From: an uncultured Pontibacter sp.
GTDB lineage: Bacteria; Bacteroidota; Bacteroidia; Cytophagales; Hymenobacteraceae
Assembly (NCBI RefSeq): GCF_947492645.1
Contig: NZ_CANLMZ010000009.1
Location: 1-64,000, forward strand
DNA length: 64,000 nucleotides
Direction of reading: 5' to 3'
Shown piece after piece: positions 54,856-63,604 of this stretch. The stretch's first letter is position 1. Each line of letters begins with the position of its first letter. Both the position numbers and the translations under genes were made by a program. Under the pieces are notes generated by a model that was not told where the DNA came from, ran no database searches, and saw only the letters and a program-made list of their open reading frames with translations.

Positions 54856-55512
54856 ATGAAATTCTTTATCGATACTGCAAACTTGCAGGAAATTCAGGAA
54901 GCGCACGACTTAGGCGTTTTAGATGGCGTAACTACTAACCCATCGCTTATGGCGAAAGAGGGTATTTTTGGCCATGATAGCGTAATGTCGCACTACAAGC
55001 AAATCTGCGAGATAGTGGATGGTGACATCAGCGCAGAAGTAATTGCAACTGATTTTGAAGGTATGGTGCGCGAAGGCGAGCTTTTGGCTGAGCTGCATCC
55101 TAACATAGTTGTAAAGGTGCCGATGATAAAAGATGGTGTTAAAGCTATCCGTTATTTCAGCGAGAAAGGCATCAAAACAAACTGTACACTAGTGTTCTCT
55201 GCCGGCCAGGCGTTGCTGGCTGCTAAGGCAGGCGCAACTTACGTGTCTCCGTTCATCGGGCGTTTGGATGATGTGTCTACAGATGGTTTACAGCTGATTG
55301 AGCAGATCGTGCATATTTATGGCAACTACGGTTATCAAACGCAGGTATTGGCAGCTTCTGTTCGCCATGTAATGCACTTAGTGCAATGCGCTGAGCTTGG
55401 AGCAGACGTAGTAACTTGCCCGCTTAAGGTTATAACTGGTTTGCTGAAGCACCCGCTAACGGATAGTGGCTTGGCCCAGTTCCTGGCTGACCACGCAAAA
55501 GGCAATAAGTAA
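54856..55512 (+). CDS. fsa: Fructose-6-phosphate aldolase / short transaldolase
   Basis: 218 residues, the short form of the transaldolase family. [10 protein letters not shown] start, G-V-T-T-N-P-S-L (~24-31), Schiff-base Lys87 in [15 protein letters not shown] and P-F-I-G-R-L-D-D near 135. Short members act as transaldolase or as fructose-6-phosphate aldolase; the sequence alone does not separate the two. An inverted repeat follows its stop. Confidence 0.93.
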   Translation: MKFFIDTANLQEIQEAHDLGVLDGVTTNPSLMAKEGIFGHDSVMSHYKQICEIVDGDISAEVIATDFEGMVREGELLAELHPNIVVKVPMIKDGVKAIRYFSEKGIKTNCTLVFSAGQALLAAKAGATYVSPFIGRLDDVSTDGLQLIEQIVHIYGNYGYQTQVLAASVRHVMHLVQCAELGADVVTCPLKVITGLLKHPLTDSGLAQFLADHAKGNK

Positions 55513-55518
55513 TGAATT

Positions 55519-55587
55519 AATGAAGGATGATTGACAGAGCTATATAAGCGTAAGCTTTTTGCATCATTTTGTTAGTCATCCTTCATT
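55519..55587 (+). repeat. Imperfect inverted repeat between fsa and the 67-residue gene
   Basis: 17-nt arms at 55519-55535 (AATGAAGGATGATTGAC) and 55571-55587 (GTTAGTCATCCTTCATT), loop of ~35 nt. The two differences in the stem are G-U wobbles in plus-strand RNA. Possible weak terminator or mRNA stabiliser. Confidence 0.5.
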
Positions 55588-55600
55588 TACAATTCTGATC

Positions 55601-55804
55601 ATGTATATTATAAAAGTAAAAGGCAAAGCCAAGATTCCGGATTATATACAGCTCCGTGATGATAATTTTGTGCTAATTGCTTACTTTAGAGCTGACAGAC
55701 CACTTAAGAACCTGGACCGGTATGGTTTGGATGGAAAGGAAGATGCGCTAGCTGCGCTGATCGATTCCCTTGAGTTCGGCAAGCTTCAGAAATTAGAGAT
55801 TTAA
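55601..55804 (+). CDS. Small conserved-looking protein upstream of ftsE
   Basis: 67 residues from the ATG at 55601. Mixed strand and helix, no signal or membrane segment: I-I-K-V-K-G-K-A-K-I-P-D-Y-I-Q-L-R-D-D-N-F, then a C-terminal helix D-A-L-A-A-L-I-D-S-L. ftsE starts 7 nt after its stop, so the two are co-translated. Family not recognised. Earlier in-frame starts (from 55559) fall in the inverted repeat. Confidence 0.78.
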   Translation: MYIIKVKGKAKIPDYIQLRDDNFVLIAYFRADRPLKNLDRYGLDGKEDALAALIDSLEFGKLQKLEI

Positions 55805-55811
55805 TCCTTAT

Positions 55812-56522
55812 ATGAATTTTTCTACTTCCCCTGTGGTTTCGCTCCGCGAAGTCGCTATTTACCAAGATGTAAACACCATTTTAAGCAACGTTAATTTCGA
55901 CATTGAAAAAGGGGAGTTCGTGTATCTGGTGGGGCGCACAGGAAGCGGGAAAAGTTCATTGCTTAAAACCCTTTACGCCGACCTGCCTCTGCTGTCTGGT
56001 TCAGCGGCTGTAGCAGATTTTAAAATATCTGATCTTCCCAAAAAGCAAGTACCATACCTCCGTCGTAAAATCGGCATCATCTTCCAAGACTTCCAGCTTT
56101 TGTTTGACAGGACAGTTGCAGATAACTTAAGTTTTGTGCTACGTGCAACCGGCTGGAAAGACAAATCAAGAGTAAAGCAGCGTATTTCGGAAGTTTTGAT
56201 GCGCGTTGGTTTGGATGCCGCCGCTAATAAAATGCCACACCAGCTATCGGGGGGGGAGCAGCAGCGCATTGTAATTGCCCGTGCCTTGCTAAACGAGCCT
56301 GTTATACTTTTTGCAGATGAGCCAACCGGTAACCTGGATCCCATGGTGGCCGATGGCATTATGAAGCTTTTCGAGGAGATCAACAACAGCGGCACCGCCA
56401 TACTTATGGCCACCCATAATTACGAAATTATAAACCGCTACCCGAAACGCGTCCTTAAATGCGAAAACGGGAAAGTGCTTGATTCAAAAGTAGAGCAGTT
56501 TTCGTTAACGAATGGTTACTAA
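55812..56522 (+). CDS. ftsE: Cell-division ABC ATPase FtsE
   Basis: 236 residues. Walker A G-R-T-G-S-G-K-S at 41-48, signature L-S-G-G-E-Q-Q-R, Walker B L-F-A-D-E-P-T-G-N-L-D-P and D-F-Q-L-L-F-D-R-T-V near 90, features of FtsE/LolD-type ATPases. With FtsX it couples cell division to peptidoglycan hydrolysis. No ftsX is in the window, so the partner is elsewhere; a LolD-type role cannot be excluded. Confidence 0.88.
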   Translation: MNFSTSPVVSLREVAIYQDVNTILSNVNFDIEKGEFVYLVGRTGSGKSSLLKTLYADLPLLSGSAAVADFKISDLPKKQVPYLRRKIGIIFQDFQLLFDRTVADNLSFVLRATGWKDKSRVKQRISEVLMRVGLDAAANKMPHQLSGGEQQRIVIARALLNEPVILFADEPTGNLDPMVADGIMKLFEEINNSGTAILMATHNYEIINRYPKRVLKCENGKVLDSKVEQFSLTNGY

Positions 56523-56888
56523 GGGATCAATTCCTGTTTGTGATCAAGTATGAAAGCTATGAGGAATGCTGCAAGCGCCTTACTAAAAGCTCCCTTACAT
56601 AGAGCCAGCAAGTGTTATACATCCCGAATCATCTGTCGGCAACTAAGCACCTCGTTTATAAATAACTTTTTGATAACCAGGCTTTAAAGTATTCCCTCCA
56701 CTACTGACACGATTCTGTTGCCTCAGTTTTTCTTATGGGGTTTATATTGCAGGCTTAGCTTAATGGATGTAGAATTTGCTGAGCAGTTACAGTTTTTTTG
56801 ATGGAAAGGCAAACATAAAAGAAGTATGCCTGCGCCCAATTGTTAATGCGAATCGGTATATTCACTCTGTAACATTAAAAGCTTTACT
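56523..56888. other. Intergenic region before the sugar cluster, no gene seen
   Basis: About 370 nt, AT-rich. No open frame, hairpin terminator or RNA gene is evident. A CTG (56867-56869) may serve as a weak -33 box of the promoter that follows. Confidence 0.55.
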
Positions 56889-56896
56889 TATCTTTG
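56889..56896 (+). promoter_or_regulatory. Candidate promoter of the sugar aminotransferase gene
   Basis: TATCTTTG with a CTG 19 nt upstream, ~32 nt before the start at 56928. Confidence 0.45.
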
Positions 56897-56927
56897 TTAT
56901 ACACCTCATCAGTTATAATTTACCTGC

Positions 56928-58064
56928 ATGGAAGACATTAAGATGGTGGACCTGAAAGCACAATATGCCAAGCTCAAACCTGAGTTGGATGCTGCTTTTA
57001 GTGCCGTGATGGAAAGTATGGAGTTTATTAATGGGCCTCAGGTTTCAAACTTTGCCCGCAGCCTGGAAGAGTACCTGCAGGTGCGCCATGCCATACCCTG
57101 TGCTAACGGAACCGATGCGCTGCAAATAGCTTTAATGGCGCTGCAACTCCCAGCTGGAGCCGAGGTGATTGTACCATCATTCAACTATGTGTCGGGGGCG
57201 GAGGTAGTGGCGTTGCTGGGTTTAAAACCTGTATTTGCCGATGTGCTGCCGGATACTTTTACTATTGATCCCGAATCGGTTAAAAAGGTTATTACTCCCG
57301 CTACAGCAGCTATTATTCCTGTGCACTTGTTTGGCCAGGGAGCTGCCATGCAGGAAATAATGGAAATTGCACAGGAGTATAAGCTATACGTAATTGAAGA
57401 TAACGCCCAGTCGTTAGGGGCTGTTTATGTGCAACCAGATGAGCATGAGGTGAAACTGGGTACAATGGGGCATATCGGCACTACTTCGTTTTTTCCGAGT
57501 AAACCATTAGGTGGCATGGGCGATGGTGGGGCTGTGTTTACAAACGATGATTCGCTGGCAGAAGTAATCCGTAAAATAGCCAATCATGGACAGTCTGAAA
57601 AGTATAAATTCTCTACCATTGGCGTAAACTCACGGCTCGATACGTTACAGGCAGCTATGCTGGACGTGAAGATAAAGTATGTGGATGCGTATAATAATGC
57701 CAGGCAGGAGATTGCCCGTTTCTACGACAATGCCTTTGCCGAAACTTCTGCCGTACAGGCACCACATCGCTCAAGCCGCAGTTCCCATGTATATCACCAG
57801 TATACTATTACAGTAGCACCTGCGCTGCGTGATGAGCTTAAAGCCTACCTTCGCGATAACCATATACCAAGTATGGTTTATTACCCGGAGCCTCTCCATT
57901 TGCAGCAAGCCTATACTTACCTGGGTTTTAAATCCGGTGATTTTCCTGTGTCTGAGTTGATGAGCCAAAGTGTGTTGTCGCTGCCGATGCATTCTGAACT
58001 GAAAGAGGACCAACTGACATATATCTGCCAGCACGTGCTAGATTTCGTGAAGAACCATGGCTGA
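56928..58064 (+). CDS. DegT/DnrJ/EryC1 sugar aminotransferase, WbpE/PorR-like
   Basis: 378 residues. PLP enzyme adding an amino group to a nucleotide keto-sugar. E-D-I-K-M-V-D-L-K-A-Q-Y start, F-I-N-G-P-Q-V (~33-39), C-A-N-G-T-D-A-L-Q-I-A-L (~58-69), E-D158-N-A-Q-S-L-G and PLP Lys192 in F-P-S-K-P-L-G-G. The pattern is that of WbpE-type enzymes, which act at C3 of UDP-3-keto-GlcNAc uronate; PorR of Porphyromonas belongs to this group. It overlaps the next oxidoreductase gene by 8 nt, the WbpB-like partner expected in that pathway. Confidence 0.92.
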   Translation: MEDIKMVDLKAQYAKLKPELDAAFSAVMESMEFINGPQVSNFARSLEEYLQVRHAIPCANGTDALQIALMALQLPAGAEVIVPSFNYVSGAEVVALLGLKPVFADVLPDTFTIDPESVKKVITPATAAIIPVHLFGQGAAMQEIMEIAQEYKLYVIEDNAQSLGAVYVQPDEHEVKLGTMGHIGTTSFFPSKPLGGMGDGGAVFTNDDSLAEVIRKIANHGQSEKYKFSTIGVNSRLDTLQAAMLDVKIKYVDAYNNARQEIARFYDNAFAETSAVQAPHRSSRSSHVYHQYTITVAPALRDELKAYLRDNHIPSMVYYPEPLHLQQAYTYLGFKSGDFPVSELMSQSVLSLPMHSELKEDQLTYICQHVLDFVKNHG

Positions 58065-59097
58065 GATTTCTACACCTGAAGTTAGGTTTGCGGTTATAGG
58101 AGTGGGGCATATCGGTTATCGGCACGCACAGCTAATTTCTGAAAATCCTGGTGCTGAATTAGTAGCCTTGATAGACAGCCGGGAGGGGTTCTCTACAGAA
58201 GATGATTTTGCTGGTATACCGCGATATACCAGTTTAGATGAGTTTATACTTTCGGGTATAGCTGCTGATGTGCTTTGCGTTTGTACGCCTAATTACCTGC
58301 ACCATCCGCACACGCTTCAGGCATTGGCATATGGGCTGCACGTTGTCTGCGAAAAGCCAATGGCGCTGGAAGCAACGCATTGCCAGGAAATGATTGCAGC
58401 AGCAGATGCTGCAAACCGACACATATTTTGTGTGATGCAGAACCGGTACAGTCCGCCGGCGGTGTGGCTTAAGGAGGTGGTGCAGAGTGGTGTGCTGGGG
58501 CAAGTATACCATGTACAGGTAAACTGCTTCTGGAACCGCGACGAACGCTACTACACTACAGGTGGCTGGCGTGGGGTGGCTGCTAAAGATGGTGGCACGC
58601 TCTTTACGCAGTTTAGCCATTTTGTTGATATGCTGTACTGGCTTTTCGGTGATATCCAAAATGTGAGCGGACAGTTTAAAAACTATAACCACATCGCTTT
58701 AACAGAGTTCGAGGATAGTGGATACTTACAGTTTGAGTTTGAGAATGGAGGCTTTTGTACATTCAACTTTACAACCGCTGTGCACTCGCAGAACCTGGAA
58801 AGCAGCATCACTATTATTGCTGAAAACGGAACGGTAAAAGTAGGAGGGCAGTACATGAACAGCGTTGAATACTGTGATATCCGCAATTATACTTTGCCTA
58901 ATTTAAAGCCTTGCCTTCCAGCAAACAACTATGGGAACTATACCGGAAGTGCTGCTAACCACCAGTTTGTGTTTGAGAATGTAATCTCGACTTTGCGTGA
59001 GCAGACAAGTGCCACTACCAACGCGCAGGATGGGTTACGGGTGGTAAGGATGATTGAGCGAATGTATGAATTGAAAGCTTCTTCTGTCAGATTATAA
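58057..59097 (+). CDS. Gfo/Idh/MocA oxidoreductase, possibly WbpB-like
   Basis: 346 residues. Rossmann G-V-G-H-I-G at 15-20, C-E-K-P with Lys100 (family catalytic position), and a C-terminal alpha/beta domain. NAD(P)-dependent sugar dehydrogenase. It overlaps the aminotransferase gene by 8 nt, as expected for a coupled WbpB/WbpE-like pair (C3 oxidation then amination). The stop overlaps the convergent flippase gene by 6 nt. Substrate specificity is inferred from the neighbour. Confidence 0.9.
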   Translation: MAEISTPEVRFAVIGVGHIGYRHAQLISENPGAELVALIDSREGFSTEDDFAGIPRYTSLDEFILSGIAADVLCVCTPNYLHHPHTLQALAYGLHVVCEKPMALEATHCQEMIAAADAANRHIFCVMQNRYSPPAVWLKEVVQSGVLGQVYHVQVNCFWNRDERYYTTGGWRGVAAKDGGTLFTQFSHFVDMLYWLFGDIQNVSGQFKNYNHIALTEFEDSGYLQFEFENGGFCTFNFTTAVHSQNLESSITIIAENGTVKVGGQYMNSVEYCDIRNYTLPNLKPCLPANNYGNYTGSAANHQFVFENVISTLREQTSATTNAQDGLRVVRMIERMYELKASSVRL

Positions 59098-60582
59098 TTC
59101 CCAGCCTGTAGCGCTGTATACAATCTTCTTCAACCAGTCATTCATTTCAGGGTATACTTTCAGCCCCGTCATAAGTCCACCGTAAATGGATATGATCAGA
59201 GCAGAGCGAACCAGTATATCTAAAAATACATTACCTAGAAAGGGCAGCAAGTAAGATGCGCCAAGTGCTACACCAGCAATTATAGTAATGGTAAGCGAGC
59301 TCCATGCAAAAGGCTGAATTTTGTATACCCATTGCACAAAGAACAAGCGTGCCAGGTTTATGGCCACATAAGAAATCATAGATGCCATAGCTGCACCTTC
59401 TATACCATAAATTGGAATAAAAATATAGTTTGTCCAGATGGTGAGGCCGGCCAGCACAACGTTAAACAGCAAATCCCACCTGTACTTATCCGAAGTAGCC
59501 AGTATAATGCCGTTGATGCCCGTTGCCAGGTCTATGATGCGTGCCATCGACAAGAACAGCACTACATATTTGCCAGCCCTGTAAGTTTCTGGCATAAATG
59601 AGAAGAGATTATCAATATTAGCCCAGATGCCTACAAAAAGGAGCAACCCAACAATCATGTTGATGACAGTAATTTGCTTGTAGAGCCGCTCCATCTTCAC
59701 CATATTCTGCTCTTTCCAGTATTCCGCTACTTGCGGGAAAGCGATCTTGAAAATGGCACGGGCAGGAACCATTATGGCGCTAGTCATGAAAAAGGCCGTT
59801 GTGTAAATGCCGTTGTCGCTCAGGCTGTAGGAGCCTATCATCACTTGGTCTACGGTAGTGATGATGGTAACAGAAATATTACCCATAAACGTGAAAAAAC
59901 CATAGTAGAGCATTTCGCGAAAGGGTATTTTTTTGAGCCCAGACCAGTCCGGAAGTATAAATAATTGCTTCAGCCACATAGTATAAACCACCAGCACCAG
60001 CGCAATAGCTGAGTTAATGCCAATATACAACTGTACAAACTGGTGAAAATCCAGCCAGCCTAAAGCATAAACCGAAATCAGGAGTGTGGTAAGAACCCGG
60101 AGCAGAAACTCCTGCACAAACGAAGAAACAATTGTTTTGAAAAGTGAGCGCAGGTACGCAGTGAACAGGTTAAACAGCAGCGTAAAAAGCGACAGCGGGA
60201 TGATGTAGTAGTAGTAGTCAATCAGAAGACGACTTCCTTCATCATCGTAATAATCCATTACCACCGGCTTAAACAGCAGGAAAAGCCCACTAACTACGGC
60301 AAAGCCCAGCATGGGCACAGATAGCAACAGGAAAAGAAAACCATGGTGCTTTTGCTCTTTGTTCCGGAAGTACGGAAAATAGCGCACGCTCATGTTCACA
60401 AAGCCAAGGGCCGAGAACTGCGCAAACATCATAGAAATGGAAATGATTAAACGCGTGAGGCCCACCTCTTCCTCATCCAGAAAGTTAGGAAAGAGAATGA
60501 TCGTGTTTACATATCCAATCAGGATTCCGGCATAGGAAATGACGGTATTCCAGATGCCCTCGCGCTGTAATGTTTTACTCAT
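59092..60582 (-). CDS. Wzx-type oligosaccharide flippase
   Basis: 496 residues with ~14 membrane segments over the whole length. MATE/MOP-superfamily pattern with G-I-L-I-G-Y-V-N-T near the start, F-S-A-L-G-F-V-N-M-S-V-R-Y-F-P-Y-F near 55-72 and a P-A-R-A-I-F-K-I-A-F-P region near 280. It flips lipid-linked sugar repeats to the periplasmic side for LPS or capsule. First gene on the minus strand after the WbpE/WbpB-like pair. Confidence 0.9.
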   Translation of the reverse strand: MSKTLQREGIWNTVISYAGILIGYVNTIILFPNFLDEEEVGLTRLIISISMMFAQFSALGFVNMSVRYFPYFRNKEQKHHGFLFLLLSVPMLGFAVVSGLFLLFKPVVMDYYDDEGSRLLIDYYYYIIPLSLFTLLFNLFTAYLRSLFKTIVSSFVQEFLLRVLTTLLISVYALGWLDFHQFVQLYIGINSAIALVLVVYTMWLKQLFILPDWSGLKKIPFREMLYYGFFTFMGNISVTIITTVDQVMIGSYSLSDNGIYTTAFFMTSAIMVPARAIFKIAFPQVAEYWKEQNMVKMERLYKQITVINMIVGLLLFVGIWANIDNLFSFMPETYRAGKYVVLFLSMARIIDLATGINGIILATSDKYRWDLLFNVVLAGLTIWTNYIFIPIYGIEGAAMASMISYVAINLARLFFVQWVYKIQPFAWSSLTITIIAGVALGASYLLPFLGNVFLDILVRSALIISIYGGLMTGLKVYPEMNDWLKKIVYSATGWEL

Positions 60583-60743
60583 TGGCTAATTGTAAAGCGC
60601 AAGTAAGCTAAAAGTTTAGAGTTATGGGATAATTTTAGATGTAAAGTATATTTTGGGTATGGGGAAATGATATAATCAGCGTTTGTAAGCAAAAAGGAAA
60701 ATATAGTTATGGTGATATCTTAAATCCAGGCCGCAAAATGATA

Positions 60744-62129
60744 TTATGCTCCAGTCTTACCTTTTTCCGTTTTCTCCTGCTCCCTTATTTTCTCAGCGGC
60801 TTCTGCGCAGGTCAAAAAGGAAGTGCCTTCGTCTCTAAGTTTTGTCAGGACTTGCTCCAGCACCTGCCGCCAGCTTGGAGCGCCCTTCTCCACGGGGTAC
60901 TCGGAGTAGCTCGAAAAGTTTTCGTTGTGCCACAGCAGCGTGAATAAACCACCGAATTTAACGACTTCATCCACTACAGGGCTTATTGCCGCCAAAGCTT
61001 TGTCAGACTTCAAACCAAGATAGTGTATACTGTAGAGTGTAGTATCCATGAGTACAAGCGGCAACTCCAGAAAGCTGGCTGCTTTGCGAGTATTAAAATC
61101 GAAAGGGTAGAAAGGGTGGCAGAACGAATTCCGGAAACCAAAATGCTCCGAAAAGCCAAGGCTTGAGTCGTATTGCAGTTTACTTTGCTGCAGCACCTGT
61201 TCTGTGTTTTCGGGTTGATAGCAAAGGTAGTGAAAGCGATTGCCCTTTACTTGTACCGGCAGCCTACGCTGGTCTGACTTTAACTGCACCAGATCGTTAG
61301 ACGTGCCAAAGCTGCCATGCAGCGCCACCTCATGCCCAGACTCTGCTACACCCTGTATCAGCTTCTGGTAGCGAGGTTTGGTAATATCATAATCTGCATT
61401 TGGGTAGCCGTTGTAAAATTGATTGCTGGGCAGGAAGAAAAGCGTTGCTTTGGCGCCATACTTTTCGGCTACTGCAGTTACTTCCGAAACATTGTCCCAG
61501 GCGTCCTTGCCTATGGCTTTACGTGCCAGCAAGGCAGCTGCATTTTTAAAATCTGTTGCTTTAAAGGCTTGTTTCCCTGCGGCGCGCCAGGCGCTGTGCA
61601 GCCGGTCTATGTCGCTGGTGAGGCAGGTGGCAAAAGTTTGCTGCCCCCATAGGCTGTGGCTAAGGTCTTTCTGGTGCACACGCTCTAATACCGACTTCAG
61701 TATATCAAAGTAATAATTAACAACCGGTTTGGTTATGAAGTTATACTTTGCCTGCACGCTGGCTTTATAAGTATAACGCCTGAACTTATCCCGTTCAGGG
61801 CCATAGTATTCCTGCCAGCCGCTTAGCAGGTAAAAAGCAGACGCAATTATGTCGTAATTTATACTTGCCGTGCCGTCTGCGTGGTATGTAACCAGTTCCT
61901 GTTCGTTGTCAGCATCAAAGAAAAATGGAATTTTCTCTCCCTTCCACTCGCGCCAAATTACCTGCTGCGGACGTGGCCTCTTCTGCTCAAAAAAGCCTCC
62001 CGTGTACTTTTTTATACTTACCCGGCTTTTGTGTACAATATCTTCTGAGGAGCTGTAATAAATTTCCAGGCTTTTCGCTTTCGGGAAGAGCAGGTAAAAG
62101 TGCTTGAGGACGTAATCTTGTTGATACAA
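60744..62129 (-). CDS. Polysaccharide deacetylase family protein
   Basis: 461 residues, TTG start. N-terminal ~130 residues match the DUF7033-type region of Bacteroidota deacetylases (S-I-N-Y-D-I-I-A-S-A-F-Y-L-L-S-G-W-Q-E-Y). The NodB-like part has C-L-T-S-D-I-D-R-L-H (~170), F-F-L-P-S-N near 230, H-E-V-A-L-H-G-S near 265 and a terminal L-L-W-H-N-E-N-F-S. The metal triad Asp-His-His can be assigned. Removes acetyl groups from surface sugars. Two other in-frame start codons are not convincing, so the N-terminus is uncertain. Confidence 0.87.
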   Translation of the reverse strand: MYQQDYVLKHFYLLFPKAKSLEIYYSSSEDIVHKSRVSIKKYTGGFFEQKRPRPQQVIWREWKGEKIPFFFDADNEQELVTYHADGTASINYDIIASAFYLLSGWQEYYGPERDKFRRYTYKASVQAKYNFITKPVVNYYFDILKSVLERVHQKDLSHSLWGQQTFATCLTSDIDRLHSAWRAAGKQAFKATDFKNAAALLARKAIGKDAWDNVSEVTAVAEKYGAKATLFFLPSNQFYNGYPNADYDITKPRYQKLIQGVAESGHEVALHGSFGTSNDLVQLKSDQRRLPVQVKGNRFHYLCYQPENTEQVLQQSKLQYDSSLGFSEHFGFRNSFCHPFYPFDFNTRKAASFLELPLVLMDTTLYSIHYLGLKSDKALAAISPVVDEVVKFGGLFTLLWHNENFSSYSEYPVEKGAPSWRQVLEQVLTKLRDEGTSFLTCAEAAEKIREQEKTEKGKTGA

Positions 62130-62323
62130 AGTTATTTTATGACTTCGAGCCAGCCTTTATATGTTTTTTGTGTCCGGCTGCTCTTTGGGTGATAAAAATA
62201 AAATCCGGCAGGCACACGTTGTGCGGGCCATCCGTTGTGATAACGTAAATGCAACCTATAGATTTTACTGCACTTCTGAAATTTTTAGTCTGCGTTTTGT
62301 GGTGAGACTAAATAGGTAAAAGA

Positions 62324-63601
62324 CTAGCTGTTAATGAATTCTTTCAGGTGTTTAAGGGCAAGCTCACTACTCTTTCCGTCATAAGGGCTCCCAATAACTG
62401 CATTGAAATACTGTGCACGTTTGTACACATGCGGCCTGTTAGTTAGATTTTGTTGGAGCATGCTTTGTAGTTGCCCGTATGTTGCAGCCTCATCGATCAA
62501 TCCTTTCTGAATAAAGCCATAGTAATCGTGCAGTTTTTCAGAGCGGTTCATATTGAAGTAGATGGACCAGACATTCAGAAGCACCGCCTCGAGGTGAATA
62601 CCCGAATTTCCGCTGAGCAATACATCCAGGTCTTTCAGGAAATCAAAAGTAGGAACCTGCCTGCTGTCGGAGAATCTGGTGTTAGGGTAAGAGCCAAGTA
62701 TTTTTTCAAAATCACGATTATCGCGTGGGTGCGGGCGAAGTATAACTGTAACCTCAGGAAAGTCATTAGCCAACTGGCTTGCTAGTGCTATGATCTCTTC
62801 GGTAGCATCCATCAGATTACAGCCTACGCCGATAGATTTTATACTTTGGTTGTAAGTACGATACTTTATAAATGTATCTGCCTTGGGCATGCCTACTAAC
62901 TCTACTCTGCCAGTTATGGCACCGCACAATTTATACTTGTCCAACGCATCCTGACCTTCCAGCAGGCTTAAATCATAATCAAGTGGGGGGAAAATCGGGC
63001 TTATACTTGCATGTTGGATATAAGCTGTTTTAATGCCAGCAGCTTTGGCAGCCAACAGCATGGCACGCGCATCAGCGTTATGATCGTTGGCAAACACGAT
63101 GGCAGCCGGTTTATACTTTTGAAGCTTGCTCAGGTATACTTCGTAAAAGCCAATGGCATCATAAAGTATATCAGTAAAGCGATTTGTGCTCAGCTTTTTA
63201 TACTTTATGAACTGGAAGTACAGCGGGAAGAATTTGTAATAGTATAATACTTTGCGGCGCAGCGAAATACGTGCAACAGCTTGATTATACTTTCCGATCT
63301 CCTTGCTCTGGCCTGCTACAAAAACAGCATTGGGTAAGCCATCTTTCAAAAAACGCAGACTGTCGTAATTGTTCTGGCTGACCACGTAAAGCCATACTTT
63401 GCCTTGTAGCTTTTGCGGCTGCTCTACCTTTTTAAACAGATTCCCGATTAGGCGAACCAAGGTATAACCAGCCATCTTAAGCAGGCGTTTTATAGGAGAA
63501 GCAGGAGAAACGGCATTTTTTGCACTTTCCGGCAGGTTATAGAAGCCTTCTGAAAAGTGCAAATGGAGAATATTACTGTAGATGGCGTACCACTTGCTCA
63601 T
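62324..63601 (-). CDS. GT-B-like surface glycan biosynthesis protein
   Basis: 425 residues. Central and C-terminal parts resemble GT-B transferases of the CDP-glycerol / capsule type: A-Y-I-Q-H-A-S-I-S-P near 195, V-G-M-P-K-A-D near 238, L-R-P-H-P-R-D near 290 and L-L-S-G-N-S-G-I-H-L-E-A near 335. Exact donor and acceptor unknown. It starts 3 nt after the pseI stop, so a pseudaminic-acid-related role (transfer or polymerisation) is plausible. Ten AAGTATA motifs fall in ~550 bp of this gene, producing many K-Y-K/N/R tripeptides. Confidence 0.82.
   Translation of the reverse strand: MSKWYAIYSNILHLHFSEGFYNLPESAKNAVSPASPIKRLLKMAGYTLVRLIGNLFKKVEQPQKLQGKVWLYVVSQNNYDSLRFLKDGLPNAVFVAGQSKEIGKYNQAVARISLRRKVLYYYKFFPLYFQFIKYKKLSTNRFTDILYDAIGFYEVYLSKLQKYKPAAIVFANDHNADARAMLLAAKAAGIKTAYIQHASISPIFPPLDYDLSLLEGQDALDKYKLCGAITGRVELVGMPKADTFIKYRTYNQSIKSIGVGCNLMDATEEIIALASQLANDFPEVTVILRPHPRDNRDFEKILGSYPNTRFSDSRQVPTFDFLKDLDVLLSGNSGIHLEAVLLNVWSIYFNMNRSEKLHDYYGFIQKGLIDEAATYGQLQSMLQQNLTNRPHVYKRAQYFNAVIGSPYDGKSSELALKHLKEFINS
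62739..63291. repeat. Hot spot of the dispersed AAGTATA motif
   Basis: Ten copies of AGTATA/TATACT at about 62739, 62840, 62932, 63002, 63112, 63135, 63165, 63199, 63241 and 63286, on both strands, within one coding sequence. The same motif occurs at about 3 per kb over 12.6-64 kb and includes three complete AAGTATACTT palindromes (about 30755, 32195, 51320). Confidence 0.7.
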
Positions 63602-63604
63602 GGG

